From assembly GCA_046351135.1 (NCBI GenBank), contig JAXLZA010000011.1, positions 62,001 through 126,000 of the forward strand: a DNA stretch of 64,000 bases, given 5' to 3'. A model generated the notes under the pieces. That model searched no databases. It saw only the letters and a program-made list of their open reading frames with translations, and was not told the DNA's origin. How positions within the stretch are numbered: position 1 is the stretch's first letter; each line of letters begins with the position of its first letter. This DNA comes from UBA4427 sp046351135 (lineage in GTDB: Bacteria > Myxococcota_A > UBA9160 > UBA4427). The position numbers and the translations under genes are program-made. Shown one piece after another: positions 36,004 to 45,192 of this stretch.

Positions 36004-37137
36004 ATGTCGAGCCCGGCCGCCCCCGAGAGTCGAGAGGCCCTGCAGGCGCTGCTCGCGCTGGTCGAACAGGTCGACCGCGAGTTCCTCGGCCCCGGCCGCA
36101 ACGTGACCGCGCCGGCCGACGTCGCCGCCGGCGAGCACATGCTGCTCCATCTCCTGAAATGCGGCCTCGACACCTGGGTCGACAACGACGCCCGCCGTCC
36201 GCGCTTCGCGCCGCTCGCGAGCGCGGTGCTCAAATGGGGCGGCGAAGGCGCCGACAATCCCTCGCATCTCGCCCCCCTCGACCCGACCCGCCGCTACCGC
36301 ATCACCGGCCGCATGCGCGACGAGGCCTACGTCAGCTTCACCGTCTACACCGGGAAGCAGGAAGGCGACTTCAACGACGGCGTCGTCTCGGCCCTGAACC
36401 ACACCCAGTTCCCCCGCGACGCCGAGGGCCGCTTCTCGATCGAGCTCTCACCGACCCCGCGCGCCGGTGCCCTCCACATGCAGCCCGGCAAGCCCAACTG
36501 CGTGATCGCGCGCCACTACTTCGAGCGCGAGACCTGCGCGATGGCGGATCCGCGCCTCGTCTGCGAGATCGACATCGAGTGCCTCGACGCTCCCGGCTAC
36601 CCGCGCCCGCTTCCGCCCCCTGCCCTCGCCGAGAAGCTCCGGGCCGCCATGACCTTCATCCACGGCCAGACCCTGGGCCGCGGCCCGCAGGATCCCAGCA
36701 GGACGCCGAGCTGGTTCTCCCTCGTCCCCAATCAGCTGCCGAAGCCCGAGAAGTGGGTACCGACCGAGGGCGGCGGCGCCGGCGCGATCGACAACGCCTA
36801 CTGCGCGGGGCTCGTCGTGCTGCAGCCCGGCCAGGCGCTCGTCGTCGAAGGCCGCTGGCCGAAATGCGTCTACGCGAACGTGATGTTCTGGAATCGCTTC
36901 CAGCAGGCGGGCGACTATCGCTACCGGAGCTGCTCGCTCAACCGCAAGCAGATGAAGCTCGAGGCCGACGGGCGCTTCCGCTTCGTCGTCTCGCCCGTCG
37001 ATCCCGGGCGGCGGGTCGCGAACTGGCTGGACACCGAGGGACAATTCTTCGGGACGCTCTACTGGCGCTTCCTGCTGCCGGAGGGCGACATCGAGAAGCC
37101 GACGACGCAGGTCGTGCCGTTGTCGGAGCTCGCCTGA
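36004..37137 (+). CDS. DUF1214-domain protein (paralogue A)
   Basis: 377 residues. The C-terminal ~110 residues carry the DUF1214 signature (DGRFRFVVSPVDPG ... NWLDTEG ... LYWRFLLPEG), a beta-rich domain of unknown function. The N-terminal ~240 residues are alpha/beta with no recognised motif. A second copy is encoded at 43992-45182, so the pair flank the thiolase/nitroreductase genes. It has no signal peptide. AGGAGAGG precedes ATG 36004; an amidohydrolase gene follows 67 bp later. Confidence 0.87.
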   Translation: MSSPAAPESREALQALLALVEQVDREFLGPGRNVTAPADVAAGEHMLLHLLKCGLDTWVDNDARRPRFAPLASAVLKWGGEGADNPSHLAPLDPTRRYRITGRMRDEAYVSFTVYTGKQEGDFNDGVVSALNHTQFPRDAEGRFSIELSPTPRAGALHMQPGKPNCVIARHYFERETCAMADPRLVCEIDIECLDAPGYPRPLPPPALAEKLRAAMTFIHGQTLGRGPQDPSRTPSWFSLVPNQLPKPEKWVPTEGGGAGAIDNAYCAGLVVLQPGQALVVEGRWPKCVYANVMFWNRFQQAGDYRYRSCSLNRKQMKLEADGRFRFVVSPVDPGRRVANWLDTEGQFFGTLYWRFLLPEGDIEKPTTQVVPLSELA

Positions 37138-37204
37138 GCGGAGCGCACGAACGAAGACACGCAGCCGAACTCGTCGGCCGTCCCATGGGAGAGGAGATCG
37201 GGAG

Positions 37205-38437
37205 ATGGACACGCTTCCCTGGGTGATCTCGGTCGACGACCACGTCGTCGAGCCGCCGCACGTCTGGCAACGCTGGCTCCCTTCCGCGCTCCGCGATCGC
37301 GGGCCGCGCATCGAGCGCGACACCTGCGAGACGACCTTCGCCCCCGGCAGCAACGTCGCGATCTACGAGCGCGGCGGCCCCGGGCCGGTCGTCGACTGGT
37401 GGGTCTACGAAGATCTGCAGAAGCCGACGCCCCAGGTCATGGCCTGCGCCGGCTTCCCGCCCGAGTCGCTGACCCTCGAGCCGATCGCCTTCGAGGCGAT
37501 GCGCCCGGGCTGCTACGATCCGCGCGCGCGCCTCGCCGACATGGATCTCAACCGGACCGAGCGCTCGCTCTGCTTCCCGAGCTTCCCGCGCTTCGCGGGC
37601 CAGACCTTCACCGAGGCGAAGGACAAGACCCTCGCCCTCGCCTGCGTCGAGGCCTACAACGACTGGATGATCGACGAGTGGTGCGGCGATTCGGGCGGTC
37701 GGCTGATCCCGCTCTGCATCAGCCCCATGTGGGATCCGGCGCTCGCCGCGATCGAGGTCCGACGCAACGCCGCCCGCGGCTGCCGCGCCGTCGCCTTCAC
37801 CGAGCTCCCCGCGAACCTCGGCCTGCCCTCGATCCACGATGCCCGGCGCTACTGGGATCCCTTCCTGACCGCCTGCGACGAGACGGGCACCGTCGTCTGC
37901 ATGCACATCGGCTCGGGCTCGAAGTTCCAGACGACGAGCGCCGACGCGCCGCAGGGCGTCGGCATCGCGCTGACCAACCTGAATGCGTACATGTCGATGG
38001 CCGACTGGCTCCTCTCCGGCGCGCTGGCCCGCTTCCCGCGGCTCAAGATCGCCTTCTCCGAGAGCCAGGTCGGCTGGATGCCCTTCCTGATGGAGCGCGT
38101 CGACTCGGTCTTCGTGAAGTCGAAGGCCTGGGCCGGCCTCGATCCGCGGCTCACCGAGCTGCCCTCGTCCTACGTGAAGGGCCGCGTCTTCGGCTGCTTC
38201 TTCGACGACATGACGGGCGTCGACCTGCGCCACCGGATCGGGATCGAGCAGCTCGTCTTCGAGACCGACTACCCCCATCAGGACTCGACCTGGCCCCACA
38301 CCGACCGGACCGTCGCCGAGATCGCACGCCGCGTGCCGCCGAACGAGCTCGAGATGCTCGTGCGAACGAACGCGATCGCGATGCTCGACCTCGACCCGGC
38401 CGACCTGCGGCCGGGCGCCGCGGGACGCGCGCGATAG
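37205..38437 (+). CDS. Amidohydrolase-2 family protein (third of three)
   Basis: 410 residues. WVISVDDHVVEPPHVW gives the N-terminal metal motif, CMHIGSGSK the central histidine and FETDYPHQDSTWPHT the conserved C-terminal aspartate segment. It is ~50 residues longer than the second copy, mainly an insert at ~50-90. The family hydrolyses or decarboxylates ring-derived acids. It runs with the DUF1214 gene and precedes the D-aminoacylase-like gene by 112 bp. Confidence 0.92.
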   Translation: MDTLPWVISVDDHVVEPPHVWQRWLPSALRDRGPRIERDTCETTFAPGSNVAIYERGGPGPVVDWWVYEDLQKPTPQVMACAGFPPESLTLEPIAFEAMRPGCYDPRARLADMDLNRTERSLCFPSFPRFAGQTFTEAKDKTLALACVEAYNDWMIDEWCGDSGGRLIPLCISPMWDPALAAIEVRRNAARGCRAVAFTELPANLGLPSIHDARRYWDPFLTACDETGTVVCMHIGSGSKFQTTSADAPQGVGIALTNLNAYMSMADWLLSGALARFPRLKIAFSESQVGWMPFLMERVDSVFVKSKAWAGLDPRLTELPSSYVKGRVFGCFFDDMTGVDLRHRIGIEQLVFETDYPHQDSTWPHTDRTVAEIARRVPPNELEMLVRTNAIAMLDLDPADLRPGAAGRAR

Positions 38438-38549
38438 GATCCCGATCAGCGGGGCCCGTCCGGCGACGGGGCCCCAACCGAGCCGGGACCCAACCTGCAC
38501 GCTGCCCCGACCGAGCCCAGGACCGAATCGTCCACCGAGGAGAAACGCC

Positions 38550-40226
38550 ATGGCCTTCGATCTCGTGATCCGAAACGGAATGATCGTCGACGGCTCGGGT
38601 CTCGGCGCCTACCGCGCCGACGTCGGCGTCGTCGGCGACCGCATCGCGGCGATCGGCCGCGTCAAGGAGCGGGGCAAGCAGGAGATCGACGCCGAGGGGC
38701 TGGCGGTGACGCCGGGCTTCATCGACGGCCATACCCACATGGACGCCCAGATCTTCTGGGACCCGATCGGCGCCAACTCCTGCTGGCACGGCGTCACGAC
38801 CGTCGTGATGGGCAATTGCGGCTTCACGCTGGCGCCCTCCGCCGAGAAGGACGCGATGCTCGTCGTGCGCAGCCTCGAGCGGGCCGAGGACATCTCGGGC
38901 AAGGCGATGGCCGCCGGGATCCGGTGGAGCTGGACGACCTTCGCCGAGTATCTCGACACGATCGAGAAGCTCCCGAAAGGCATCCACTACGCCGCCAACA
39001 TCGGCCACTCCGCGCTCCGCACGTATGCGATGGGCGAGCGCGCCTACGAAGAGAGCGCGAGCGACGACGACCTGCGCGTCATGCAGGCGGAGCTCCGCTC
39101 GGCGCTGGCCTCCGGGGCGATCGGCTTCTCGACCTCGAGAACCCATCAGCACCGCACCTCCGACGACCGCCCCGTCGCCTCGCGGCTGGCCGCCTGGAGC
39201 GAGGTCGAGTCCCTCGTGCGCACGATGGGCGAGGTCGGCCAGGGCATCTTCCAGTACGTCGAGGATCCGGCGCCGCCGGAACGCGCCGAGGCGCGCCGCG
39301 ACGAGCTGATCGCGCTGTCGGCGTCGACGGGCGTCCCCTTCGCGGTCCCGGCGCTGCTCAACGCCAAGGCCGTGCTGCCGATGCTCGACCTCGGCACCGC
39401 GCGCGGGGCGCGCCTCTTCGGCCTCGCCCATTGCCGCGGCATCGGGACGATGTCCTCGTTCCGGACCCAGCTCCCCTTCGATCGATTGCCGGTCTGGCGC
39501 GAGCTGCGGGCGCTGCCGCTCGAGGAGCAGCGCGCGCGCCTCGCCGATCGCGGGCTCGTCGAGCGGCTCGTTCGGAGCGCCCACGAGAGCCGCTACGGCG
39601 AGGCCGTCGGCGGCGAGGCGCGGCCGCCGGAGTTCGAGCGGATGCGCGTGCTCGACGCGCCGGTGCCGCCGAATCCGACGGTGGCGGAGGCGGCGCGAGC
39701 CCGGGGGCTCGACCCGGTCGAGCTGATGATCCAGCTCGCCCTCGAGACCGACCTGCGCCAGTTCTTCGTCCAGACGCTCTCGCCCTTCGACATGGACGAC
39801 ATCACGGCGATCCTGCGCCATCCGCAGGCGGTGCTCTCGTTCTCCGACTCGGGCGCCCACGTCAGCCAGATGTCGGACGCTTCGCTCCAGACCCATCTGC
39901 TCGCCCACTGGGTTCGCGCGCTCGGGATCTTCCGCTTCGAGGAGGCGATCCGCATGATCACCCTCGCGCCGGCGCGCGCCTGGGGCTTCCACGACCGCGG
40001 CCTCGTCCGCGAGGGGCTGCTCGCGGATCTCAACGTGCTCGACCCGGCGAAGGTCGCACCGGCGATGCCGACCGTGGTCCACGACCTGCCCGCCGGCGAG
40101 AAGCGCATCGAGCAGCGTTCGACGGGCATCGCCGCGACGATCGTCGCGGGCCAGGTGCTGGTCCGCGACGGGAAGCACACGGGGGCCTTCCCGGGGACAG
40201 TGGTGCGCAAGCGGCAGCGCCACTGA
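38550..40226 (+). CDS. N-acyl-D-amino-acid deacylase family amidohydrolase
   Basis: 558 residues. VTPGFIDGHTHMDAQIFWDP holds the HxH metal motif; GVTTVVMGNCGFTLAP has the Cys/metal-binding loop, and SFSDSGAHVSQMSD the late aspartate, all conserved in the D-aminoacylase/dihydroorotase-like superfamily. In Actinobacteria and Proteobacteria such proteins are often near catabolic genes and their real substrates are uncertain. AGGAGAAACGCC precedes ATG 38550. It converges with the thiolase-like gene, only 12 bp apart. Confidence 0.92.
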   Translation: MAFDLVIRNGMIVDGSGLGAYRADVGVVGDRIAAIGRVKERGKQEIDAEGLAVTPGFIDGHTHMDAQIFWDPIGANSCWHGVTTVVMGNCGFTLAPSAEKDAMLVVRSLERAEDISGKAMAAGIRWSWTTFAEYLDTIEKLPKGIHYAANIGHSALRTYAMGERAYEESASDDDLRVMQAELRSALASGAIGFSTSRTHQHRTSDDRPVASRLAAWSEVESLVRTMGEVGQGIFQYVEDPAPPERAEARRDELIALSASTGVPFAVPALLNAKAVLPMLDLGTARGARLFGLAHCRGIGTMSSFRTQLPFDRLPVWRELRALPLEEQRARLADRGLVERLVRSAHESRYGEAVGGEARPPEFERMRVLDAPVPPNPTVAEAARARGLDPVELMIQLALETDLRQFFVQTLSPFDMDDITAILRHPQAVLSFSDSGAHVSQMSDASLQTHLLAHWVRALGIFRFEEAIRMITLAPARAWGFHDRGLVREGLLADLNVLDPAKVAPAMPTVVHDLPAGEKRIEQRSTGIAATIVAGQVLVRDGKHTGAFPGTVVRKRQRH

Positions 40227-40238
40227 GCGCGCGGGGCT

Positions 40239-41447
40239 TCACAGCCTCCGCAGGATCGCTCCCTGCGAGTTGAAGAAGAAGCCGCCGCAGCCGATCAGCG
40301 CCGTCCGCGCGTTCGCGACCTGGCGCGGCCCCGCATCCCCCCGCAGCTGGGTCACCGCCTCCCGCAGGTGCCCCGTCCCCCGCGACGCGCCCTCGGAGAG
40401 CGAGCCGCCATGGGGGTTCATCGGCACGCGGCCGTTGATCAGCACGCGCCCCGACTCCTCGTCCCAGTGTTCCTGCATGAAGCGGCCCGCGCCGCCGGGC
40501 TTGCAGTAGCCCACGTTCTCGATCCAGCCGAGGGTGATGATCGAGAAGCCGTCGTAGGGAAAGAAGACGTCGACGTCGTCGAGCCAGAGCTCGCTGCGGG
40601 CGCGCAGCGACTCGACGACGACGTGCTGCCCGTGGCGCGCGAGGGAGGCCAGCTGATCCTCGTCGTTGCGGCCGACCATGCCGGCGGTCGCGGCGTGGAT
40701 CACGATCGGGCTCTTCGTGATCCGCTTCGCCCGCTCGGTCGTCGTCAGGACGAAGGCGTCGGCGCCGTCGACCGGGACGTCCATGTCGAGCATGCAGAGC
40801 GGATCCCGGATCATGCGCGCCTTGAGATAGGCCTCCATCGTGAGCGGCGTCCGCATGACGGCCTTCGGGTTCTGCAGGGCGTTGGCGCGCATGTTGAGCG
40901 CGATGCGGCCGAAGTCCTCGCGGGTCGCACCAAACTCGTGGATGTAGCGACTGGCCCAGGCGGTATAGGCGGCCGACGGATCCATCGACTCGGGCATCGG
41001 CGGCTTCGCCGTCCCGCTTCCCATCATGGCGTAGCGCCGGAAGGGATCCTGCGCCGCCGAGCGCGAATTCCAGGGCGCCCGCATGAAGGCGTAGTAGAGG
41101 AGCACCGTGTCGCACTGGCCCGAGAAGATCGCCGTCATCGCGTCGATCAGGCCGAACATCGCGACCGGCATCGGGCCCGAGTGATGCGTCACGTTGGGCA
41201 GCTCGAGCAGCGCCGCCATCTGGTTCGCGCGGGGCGCCCCGGGCTCGAGCACCCCGACGACGCCGTCGATGTCGGCCTTCGTCAGGCCCGCGTCGTGGAT
41301 CGCCTGGATCGAAGCCTCGCAGGCGAGCGAGGCCGGTGAGCGCCCCCCGGCGTCGCGGCTGAAGGCCGTCGAGCCGAGGCCGACGATCGCGATCTGGTCC
41401 CGGATCGGATAGCGCTTCGCGGCGCCCGTTCCCGTCGTGCCGGCCAT
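40239..41447 (-). CDS. Thiolase-fold protein of the SCPx/Ltp2 type
   Basis: 402 residues with the thiolase fold: DQIAIVGLGSTAFSRDAGG at the start, a middle part with RMIRDPLCMLDMDVPVDGADA, and ALIGCGGFFFNSQGA at the end. In true thiolases the nucleophilic cysteine falls near residues 85-95; here that stretch reads NVTHHSGPMPV, without cysteine. Ltp2-type aldolases of steroid side-chain breakdown also lack it and work with a DUF35 partner, and the gene just upstream encodes one. I therefore favour a retro-aldolase over thiolysis (inference). ATG 41447 has GGGAGG upstream and touches the DUF35 stop. Confidence 0.87.
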   Translation of the reverse strand: MAGTTGTGAAKRYPIRDQIAIVGLGSTAFSRDAGGRSPASLACEASIQAIHDAGLTKADIDGVVGVLEPGAPRANQMAALLELPNVTHHSGPMPVAMFGLIDAMTAIFSGQCDTVLLYYAFMRAPWNSRSAAQDPFRRYAMMGSGTAKPPMPESMDPSAAYTAWASRYIHEFGATREDFGRIALNMRANALQNPKAVMRTPLTMEAYLKARMIRDPLCMLDMDVPVDGADAFVLTTTERAKRITKSPIVIHAATAGMVGRNDEDQLASLARHGQHVVVESLRARSELWLDDVDVFFPYDGFSIITLGWIENVGYCKPGGAGRFMQEHWDEESGRVLINGRVPMNPHGGSLSEGASRGTGHLREAVTQLRGDAGPRQVANARTALIGCGGFFFNSQGAILRRL

Positions 41448-41911
41448 CAGCGACCTCCCTTCGCGGCGCGATCCCGGGGTCGGAACGCGGGAAAGGGCGC
41501 GCCGTAGCGGTCGATCCAGACGAGCTCGACGGGGAGCCCGATCCGGATCTCGTCGAGGGGCGTGTCGACGACGGTGCTCGTGAAGCGCAGGCCGGGCTGC
41601 TCCTCGAGCTCGACGGTGACGACGGGATGGGGCGACCTCTCGTAGTCGACGCCCGGCGCCGGAGCGCCCTGGCGCAGGAACATCGCGAGATGGACGACGC
41701 CCCGACCGGAGACCTCCGTCGGCTCGACCCGCCCCGACCAGCACTCGGGGCAGATCGGCTTCGGCGGATGGTGGAACCGCCGGCAGTCGAGGCAGCGCTG
41801 GATCAGGAGCCGGCGCTCGAGCCAGCCCCGGAACAGATGCTTGTTGTCGTGGCTGACCTGGACCCAGGGAAAGCGCTCGACCAGCGCCGCATCGCTCACC
41901 GGTTCCGCCAT
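41447..41911 (-). CDS. Zn-ribbon/OB-fold DUF35 protein
   Basis: 154 residues. An N-terminal helix (~20-35) leads into a zinc ribbon CLDCRRFHHPPKPICPEC (C-x2-C-x10-C-x2-C, ~40-57) and an OB-fold (~65-140). DUF35 proteins act as obligate partners of thiolase-fold enzymes, binding CoA and completing the active site of Ltp2-type aldolases. The stop overlaps the start of the thiolase-like gene by one base, a strong sign of a complex. ATG 41911 follows GGAGGGGAG. Confidence 0.92.
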   Translation of the reverse strand: MAEPVSDAALVERFPWVQVSHDNKHLFRGWLERRLLIQRCLDCRRFHHPPKPICPECWSGRVEPTEVSGRGVVHLAMFLRQGAPAPGVDYERSPHPVVTVELEEQPGLRFTSTVVDTPLDEIRIGLPVELVWIDRYGAPFPAFRPRDRAAKGGR

Positions 41912-41952
41912 CGCCGTTCTCCCCTCCGTTCGCTCAGCAAGACCTGCTTCCC

Positions 41953-41958
41953 ACTATA
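41953..41958 (-). promoter_or_regulatory. Possible -10 element TATAGT for the DUF35-thiolase operon
   Basis: TATAGT on the minus strand stands 42 bp upstream of the DUF35 start in the 198-bp divergent region shared with the nitroreductase gene. On the other strand a TTGACA occurs at 42062-42067 but without a matching -10. No -35 is convincing for either. Confidence 0.3.
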
Positions 41959-42109
41959 CGCGAATCCGAGGCGGTGGATCGCCGCGCTCGGAGTCGCGCC
42001 GGCGAACTCCGAACGACCGATCGGAGCCCGCCGATCCGGGATTGCCCCGCGGCCTCCGGATTTGACAGAATGGGGACGACCCCACCCGAGCGAAGACGGA
42101 GAGCGAACG

Positions 42110-42703
42110 ATGGACGTGTTCGAAGCGATGGAGACCTGCCGGGCCATCCGGTACCTGAAGCCGGACCCGGTGCCCCAGGCGCTGATCGAGAAGGTCATCT
42201 ACGGGGCGACCCGCGCGTCGAGCCCGGGCAACTCCCAGGGCTGGGACTTCGTGGTGCTCCGCGATCACGCGACCAAGGCGAAGCTCGGGCCGTTGATCCG
42301 CGAGCGCATGCTGCCGCTGATCGAGAAGGTGCCGAAGCGACCGGGCGGCGAGGCGAAGATGGTCGACGGCGCGATGCACCTCGTACGCGAGTTCGAGAAC
42401 GTGCCCGTCTGGATCCTGGTCTGCGGTCGCAAGGTCTATCCGCCCGGCGCGGCCACCGACCAGATGGTCGACGCGGCGCTCTATCCCGCGGCCCAGAACC
42501 TGATCGTCGCGGCCCGCGCGCTCGGGCTCGGAACGACCTTCACGACGCTGCAGCTCTCGACCGAGCGCGAGATGCGCGAGATCCTGGGCATCCCCGCGGA
42601 GTGCTCGATCGCGGTCTGCATCGCCCTCGGCTTTCCGGATCGGCCCTTCGGACCGGTGAAGCGCAAGCCCGTCTCCGAGGTGATCCACTGGGATCGCTGG
42701 TGA
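42110..42703 (+). CDS. Nitroreductase-family flavoprotein
   Basis: 197 residues. MDVFEAMETCRAIRYLKPDPVP is the usual start; ATRASSPGNSQGWDFVVL is the FMN-phosphate motif, and AALYPAAQNLIVAARALGLGTTFTT with the CIALGFPDRPFGP strand complete the fold. Nitroreductase-fold enzymes use FMN to reduce nitro groups, enones or other activated bonds. Substrate unknown. ATG 42110 follows GGAGAGCG. A sulfotransferase gene follows on the same strand. Confidence 0.93.
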   Translation: MDVFEAMETCRAIRYLKPDPVPQALIEKVIYGATRASSPGNSQGWDFVVLRDHATKAKLGPLIRERMLPLIEKVPKRPGGEAKMVDGAMHLVREFENVPVWILVCGRKVYPPGAATDQMVDAALYPAAQNLIVAARALGLGTTFTTLQLSTEREMREILGIPAECSIAVCIALGFPDRPFGPVKRKPVSEVIHWDRW

Positions 42704-42769
42704 GCGGCCGATGCGCGCGAGCCCGGCGGCCGGCGAAGCCCGCGCCGCCGAGACGGGGAGCGATGCGTC

Positions 42770-43921
42770 GTGAGTGAGCCCGTCCCGAAGCGCTATGCGG
42801 ACTTCGAGCCCGCGCTGCACGCCGCGGCGAGCGCCGCGACGGGCCTCTCCGACTTCGGCCGGGACGACTACCGCGAAGGGCTCGCGCGGGCCCTCGCCGC
42901 CTACGAGGCCGACCTCCCCGACGACGAGGCGACGCGCGCGAAGGCCTTCGCCTTCACCCTCCCCGGCCTGATCGGGCGCCTGTACTCCGAGGCCGGCTGG
43001 AAGCAGACGCCCGCCTGCCTCGCCGAGCCGATCGTGCGCCCCGTCGTCATCGCCGGGATCCCGCGAACCGGGACGACGGCGCTCCACCTCGTGCTCGCCC
43101 TCGATCCCCGCTTCCAGGGTCTCGAGAGCTGGATCATCCCGAACCCGATCGTGCGCCCGCCGCGCAGTGAATGGCCCGCCCATCCGCTCTACCGCGCGGC
43201 CGTCGAGCGCGCCCGGGCCCTCGAGCAGGCCGCGCCCCGGGCCGTCGCGCTCCACCGCATCGAGCCCGACGACGTCGACGAATGTCTCGCCCTCATGATG
43301 CAGACCTTCGTCACCAACCAGCTCCCGTCGCTCCTCGACCTGCCGACCTACGACGACTGGTACCTCGCGCAGAACGAGCTCGGGAGCTATCGCCGCCTCG
43401 CCGACAATCTTCGCCTGATCGGCCATGCCGAGCGCGAGAAGCCCTGGCTGCTCAAGAACCCGACCCATTTCCTGCGCACCGGCTCGCTGCTCGAGGTCTT
43501 CCCCGACGCCTGCGTGATCCTGACGCGGCGCGACCCCGTGCGGACCCTCGTCTCGCTCTCGAGCATGCTCGCCGCCTATCGCGGCGATCCCGCGCCCGGC
43601 AGCCCGGAGGCCAGGCGGATCGGGCCGCGCCAGCTGCGCATCTACGAGCAGGCGACGCGCCACACGCGCGAGGTCCGCGCCCGCCATCCGAAGTCGTTCC
43701 ACGAAGTCCATCAGGAGGAGCTCGCCCGGGATCCGCTCGCCGTGGTGCGCGGGATCTACGCGCGCTTCGATCTCGAGCTGCTGCCTTCGGTCGAGGCGAA
43801 GATGAAGGACTGGGTGCGTGCCCAGCCCGAGCGCGAGGCCGTGCTCGCCCGCGGTCGACGCCGCGAGACGCCCGAGGACTTCGGGCTCGACGCCGACGAG
43901 ATCCGGGAGCGCCTCGCATGA
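42770..43921 (+). CDS. Sulfotransferase-family protein
   Basis: 383 residues. VIAGIPRTGTTALH (~93-106) is the 5'-phosphosulfate loop that binds PAPS; ILTRRDPVRTLVSLSSM corresponds to the 3'-phosphate-binding motif. The ~90-residue N terminus is helical, as in the bacterial sulfotransferase_3 group common in Actinobacteria and sphingomonads. It should transfer sulfate to an alcohol, but in this catabolic context the acceptor is unknown. GTG 42770 has GGGGAG ten bases upstream; no ATG precedes the fold. Confidence 0.9.
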   Translation: MSEPVPKRYADFEPALHAAASAATGLSDFGRDDYREGLARALAAYEADLPDDEATRAKAFAFTLPGLIGRLYSEAGWKQTPACLAEPIVRPVVIAGIPRTGTTALHLVLALDPRFQGLESWIIPNPIVRPPRSEWPAHPLYRAAVERARALEQAAPRAVALHRIEPDDVDECLALMMQTFVTNQLPSLLDLPTYDDWYLAQNELGSYRRLADNLRLIGHAEREKPWLLKNPTHFLRTGSLLEVFPDACVILTRRDPVRTLVSLSSMLAAYRGDPAPGSPEARRIGPRQLRIYEQATRHTREVRARHPKSFHEVHQEELARDPLAVVRGIYARFDLELLPSVEAKMKDWVRAQPEREAVLARGRRRETPEDFGLDADEIRERLA

Positions 43922-43991
43922 CGAAGCCCCCCGGTGCCGCGACGCCGAGCGCCGCCCGCTGAATTCCCACGAACCCGACCAGGAGCCGCCC

Positions 43992-45182
43992 ATGTCGCCG
44001 ACCCCCGCCCTGCCCGAATGGAAGGACTATCTCGCCCGCTGGGCGCCCGTCGCGGATCGCCTCGTCGCGAGACTGCGCGATCCCGGCGACGTCGACGATC
44101 GCCAGGAGCTCTATGCCATGATGCTCTCGGCCCTCGCCGGGGGCCATTTCGGGCTCGTCGCGAACGACCCCGACTATCCCGAGTTCGTCCCGATGCTCTC
44201 CCAGGCGCTCAACTTCGCCGCCCCGGTCCCCGACTTCGTCTACACCTACGCGCCCATCCGGGGCGGCGGCACCTATCGCATCGCCGGCCACCGCGGGACC
44301 ACGCTCTTCTGCTTCGTCACCGTCTCCGAGACCTACTTCACCCGGACCGACAAGCCGAAGCCCGGCCTCGTCAACTACGACCTCGACACCCTCACGATCG
44401 GCGCCGACGGTCGCTTCGAGGTCCTGCTCTCGGCCGAGAAGCCGAAGGACTGGAAGGGCGACTGGTGGTACCTCGATCCGAAGGCGACGAACCTCGGCGT
44501 CCGCCACGCGTCCTACGACTGGAGCAACGAGATCGATCCGCGCATGACGATCGAGCGCCTCGACGTCCCGGCGCAGCGCCCGCGGCCGAGGGCCGCCGAG
44601 ATCGCCGAGCGCATGGAGGAGATCGCGCAGTGGATGGAGTACAGCATCCAGCACTGGCTGATCCACATCGAGGAGACCCGGCAGAAGAAGGTCGTGAACC
44701 GCTTCGAGGTCACCGACTACAGCGGCTTCACCGGCAGCTCCTGGCCCCAGGTCTACCTCGAGACCGTCTTCGAGATCGAGGAGGACGAGGCGCTCGTGAT
44801 CGAGACCGAGATCCCGGAGAAGGTCCGGTACTGGTCCTTCCTGCTCGCCGACGAGCTCTTCGCGACGATCGACTGGAACCATCGCCAGTCGAGCCTGAAC
44901 GGCCACCAGGCCCGCCTCGACTCGGACGGGCGCTTCCGCGCGGTGCTCTCGCATCGCGATCCCGGTGTCCCCAACTGGCTCGATCCGGGGGGCTGGAAGC
45001 GCGGCGTCATCCAGAACCGCTGGAATCAGGCGAGCTCGGCGCCCTGCCCGTCCATGAAGAAGATCAAGGTCGCGGACGTGCGCCAGCACGTTCCGAAGGA
45101 CACCCCCGTCGTCCCCCCCGCCGAGCGCGATCGCGCGCTCCGCCTCCGGCGCATGGGCGCCCAGATGCGACGGAAATGGTAG
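43992..45182 (+). CDS. DUF1214-domain protein (paralogue B)
   Basis: 396 residues. It shares the C-terminal DUF1214 motif with the gene at 36004 (DSDGRFRAVLSHRDPG, NWLDPGGW) and likewise has no signal peptide. The ~240-residue N-terminal part has aromatic-rich beta segments (PDFVYTYAPIRGGGTYRIAG). The basic tail is RRMGAQMRRKW. Function unknown. AGGAG precedes ATG 43992. It lies between the sulfotransferase and a zinc alcohol dehydrogenase. Confidence 0.87.
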   Translation: MSPTPALPEWKDYLARWAPVADRLVARLRDPGDVDDRQELYAMMLSALAGGHFGLVANDPDYPEFVPMLSQALNFAAPVPDFVYTYAPIRGGGTYRIAGHRGTTLFCFVTVSETYFTRTDKPKPGLVNYDLDTLTIGADGRFEVLLSAEKPKDWKGDWWYLDPKATNLGVRHASYDWSNEIDPRMTIERLDVPAQRPRPRAAEIAERMEEIAQWMEYSIQHWLIHIEETRQKKVVNRFEVTDYSGFTGSSWPQVYLETVFEIEEDEALVIETEIPEKVRYWSFLLADELFATIDWNHRQSSLNGHQARLDSDGRFRAVLSHRDPGVPNWLDPGGWKRGVIQNRWNQASSAPCPSMKKIKVADVRQHVPKDTPVVPPAERDRALRLRRMGAQMRRKW

Positions 45183-45192
45183 GCGCAGCGTC

